Of a DNA stretch of 7,664 nt, positions 6,367 through 7,664 are shown one piece after another. Under the pieces are notes generated by a model, which worked only from the letters and a program-made list of their open reading frames with translations, was not told the DNA's origin and ran no database searches. Position numbers and translations under genes: made by a program. The first letter of the stretch is position 1, and every line of letters starts with the position of its first letter. The DNA comes from Thermoplasmata archaeon (lineage in GTDB: Archaea; Thermoplasmatota; Thermoplasmata; RBG-16-68-12; JAGMCJ01), in the NCBI GenBank assembly GCA_023129265.1, contig JAGMCJ010000058.1, positions 1 through 7,664 on the forward strand, in the 5' to 3' direction.

Positions 6367-7590
6367 CTACAATTCCGTCCACTCGCCTTCCACCGGGAGC
6401 ACGTTCTCCCTGCCCTCCACCTGGCTCGCGAGCGCTTCCCGATTGTCGCCGTGACAGTAGACGACCTTGGCGGGGTCGCAGCGCTCTATGAACGTCAGCA
6501 GCTCGGAGTGCCCGGCGTGCGCGGAGAAATCGAAGGAGCAGACCTCGCACTCGATCTCCTGGGTGACACCGTAGAGGTTGATCCTGCCCTCTTCCATCAG
6601 CATCCGGCCGTTCGTCCCCTCCACCTGGTAGCCCGTGAGCAGTATCCCGCTCTTCTCGTCCCTCTTCACGCGGTTGATGTACTCGAGCACGGGCCCGCCG
6701 TCGAGCATCCCGCTCGTGCAGACGACGACGTCGCCCCTCAGGGCCGTCCCTCTCGCCCTCGGGCTCCTCACCATCCTGGTTCTCCTCACCGCCCGCCTGA
6801 GCTTCTTCGGGTTCCTCAGGAACTCGGGCATGCTGAGGTAATGCCTGTTGATCGCCTGGCCCATGCCGTCGAGCCAGACCTCGAAGTGGTTCTTGGCGAG
6901 AGAGAGGAGGACCTCCTGCGTCCTGCCGACCGCGAACGAGGGGACTATGACCTTCCCGCCCCGGTCGACGATCTCCTCCACCTTCTTCAGGAACTCGTAC
7001 TCGACCTTCTGCCGATTCTCGTGGTCCCTTCCGGCGTAGGTGGACTCGACTATCAGGACGTCGCACTTGACGGGTTTGGCACCCAGCACAAGTCCTGTGG
7101 GTATCGTGTGGATGTCACCGGTGAACAGAACGCTCTTGTCGCCGACTATCTCGTACATCGCCGCCCCAGGTATGTGGCCCGCCGAATGCACCCGCACCTC
7201 CGTGTCACCGATGCGAATGACATCGTCGAAGAGGACCGGCTCGAAGTTCTCCCGCATCCGCTCGATGTCCTCCTTTCCGTAGGGTTTGGGGAATCCCTCG
7301 TACTCCGCGATCTTGAGCGTGTCCCGGGTCAGCAGCTCTGCGACAAGGAAAGTCATGGGCGTCGCGAGGACCCTCGTGTCGTGCCTGCCGCACAGCCAGG
7401 GAACCATTCCCGAGTGGTCCACGTGCGCGTGGGTGAGGAGGACGTGGTCAACTGGAGGCGCAGGCTTCGGATATTCCGGCGGCTTGGCGGGAGTCATCCC
7501 GTAGTCGAGCAGCATCTTGTCAGGACCGTTCCTCAAAAGGCAGGCCAGGCTGCCGACCTCACTGGCTCCGCCAAGGAACTGGACTTCCAT
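6367..7590 (-). CDS. β-CASP metallo-β-lactamase ribonuclease, aCPSF2-like
   Basis: This is a predicted zinc-dependent RNA endo- or exonuclease for RNA processing and decay. From the ATG at 7590 it has 407 residues. It carries the full metallo-β-lactamase set: LGGASEVG near the N-terminus, D29, HAHVDH (54-59), H139 in GHIPGAA, and D159 in FTGD. It also has the β-CASP motifs A (E182 in VESTY), B (H358 in FSAHAGH) and C (H380 in YCHGD), with PSFAVGRTQE (217-226) between. It lacks the N-terminal KH domains of aCPSF1, so it resembles aCPSF2 or the shorter archaeal CPSF-like nucleases; every metal ligand is present, so it should be active. GTG codons at 7599 and 7596 are alternative starts, but a BRE/TATA-like element has the right spacing for ATG 7590. 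nadC follows after 36 bases on the same strand. Confidence 0.94.
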   Translation of the reverse strand: MEVQFLGGASEVGSLACLLRNGPDKMLLDYGMTPAKPPEYPKPAPPVDHVLLTHAHVDHSGMVPWLCGRHDTRVLATPMTFLVAELLTRDTLKIAEYEGFPKPYGKEDIERMRENFEPVLFDDVIRIGDTEVRVHSAGHIPGAAMYEIVGDKSVLFTGDIHTIPTGLVLGAKPVKCDVLIVESTYAGRDHENRQKVEYEFLKKVEEIVDRGGKVIVPSFAVGRTQEVLLSLAKNHFEVWLDGMGQAINRHYLSMPEFLRNPKKLRRAVRRTRMVRSPRARGTALRGDVVVCTSGMLDGGPVLEYINRVKRDEKSGILLTGYQVEGTNGRMLMEEGRINLYGVTQEIECEVCSFDFSAHAGHSELLTFIERCDPAKVVYCHGDNREALASQVEGRENVLPVEGEWTEL

Positions 7591-7612
7591 CCTCACCACG
7601 ATGGGTGGCCTC

Positions 7613-7626
7613 TTCTTAACACTTTC
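7613..7626 (-). promoter_or_regulatory. Archaeal BRE/TATA-like promoter of the β-CASP gene
   Basis: The minus strand reads GAAAGTGTTAAGAA. The GAAA begins 36 bases before the ATG at 7590, almost the same offset as in the two other minus-strand promoters of this window, and the TTAAGAA box is centred about 26 bases before the ATG. The box is a weak TATA match by itself; the shared layout is the main support. The remaining bases to the right edge hold nothing I can identify. Confidence 0.5.
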
Positions 7627-7664
7627 GGGGTGTCGACGGGAGTGTGGTATCCTAAAATCATTTA

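Noticed and set aside
5627..6454. Open frame of 275 codons on the + strand over nadC and the start of the next intergenic region
   Set aside because: It is antisense to nadC, whose motifs are complete, and its product is Ser/Arg-rich with no recognisable domain.

Overview
The window looks like a piece of a GC-rich archaeal chromosome, most likely from a euryarchaeon of the Thermoplasmatota or a neighbouring lineage. Four things point that way: a geranylgeranyl reductase for archaeal ether lipids, a TrmB-family regulator, an archaeal β-CASP (aCPSF2-like) ribonuclease, and a DUF835 domain. Putative BRE/TATA promoters placed for leaderless transcripts agree with this. The lineage is inferred from gene content; no rRNA is present to confirm it. 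Nearly all of the window is coding, with no tRNA, rRNA, CRISPR array or mobile element.

Layout, left to right. (1) On the + strand, the 3' part of a KaiC/RadA-like ATPase gene runs off the left edge and is followed after 5 bases by ubiX (flavin prenyltransferase). (2) Convergent to these on the - strand is a gene for a 772-residue membrane protein. It has a signal peptide, a large, probably glycosylated outer domain, three membrane helices, a RING-like C4HC3 zinc module, a second zinc ribbon and a C-terminal DUF835 domain. (3) Divergent from it, across about 100 bases, a TrmB-like regulator gene lies on the + strand, followed after 16 bases by a geranylgeranyl reductase gene. (4) The reductase gene converges on and overlaps nadC (NAD synthesis, - strand). 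(5) Upstream of nadC, also on the - strand, is the β-CASP ribonuclease gene, which reaches almost to the right edge.

How they may work together. UbiX makes prenylated FMN, which in many archaea serves the UbiD-like decarboxylase of the archaeal mevalonate pathway. Geranylgeranyl reductase saturates the lipid chains that pathway supplies, so two genes bear on isoprenoid lipids. The receptor-like membrane protein and the divergent TrmB regulator could form a sensing and response pair, but only their position suggests it. NadC and the ribonuclease are housekeeping genes, each with its own promoter-like element.

The most interesting item is the membrane protein: an archaeal, receptor-like chain that joins an outer sensor-type domain to a RING-like module and a domain that looks like a degenerate RecA fold. 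The second is a shared promoter layout, GAAA-N3-TT, 35-37 bases upstream of three separate ATG codons, which also fixes the starts of those genes.
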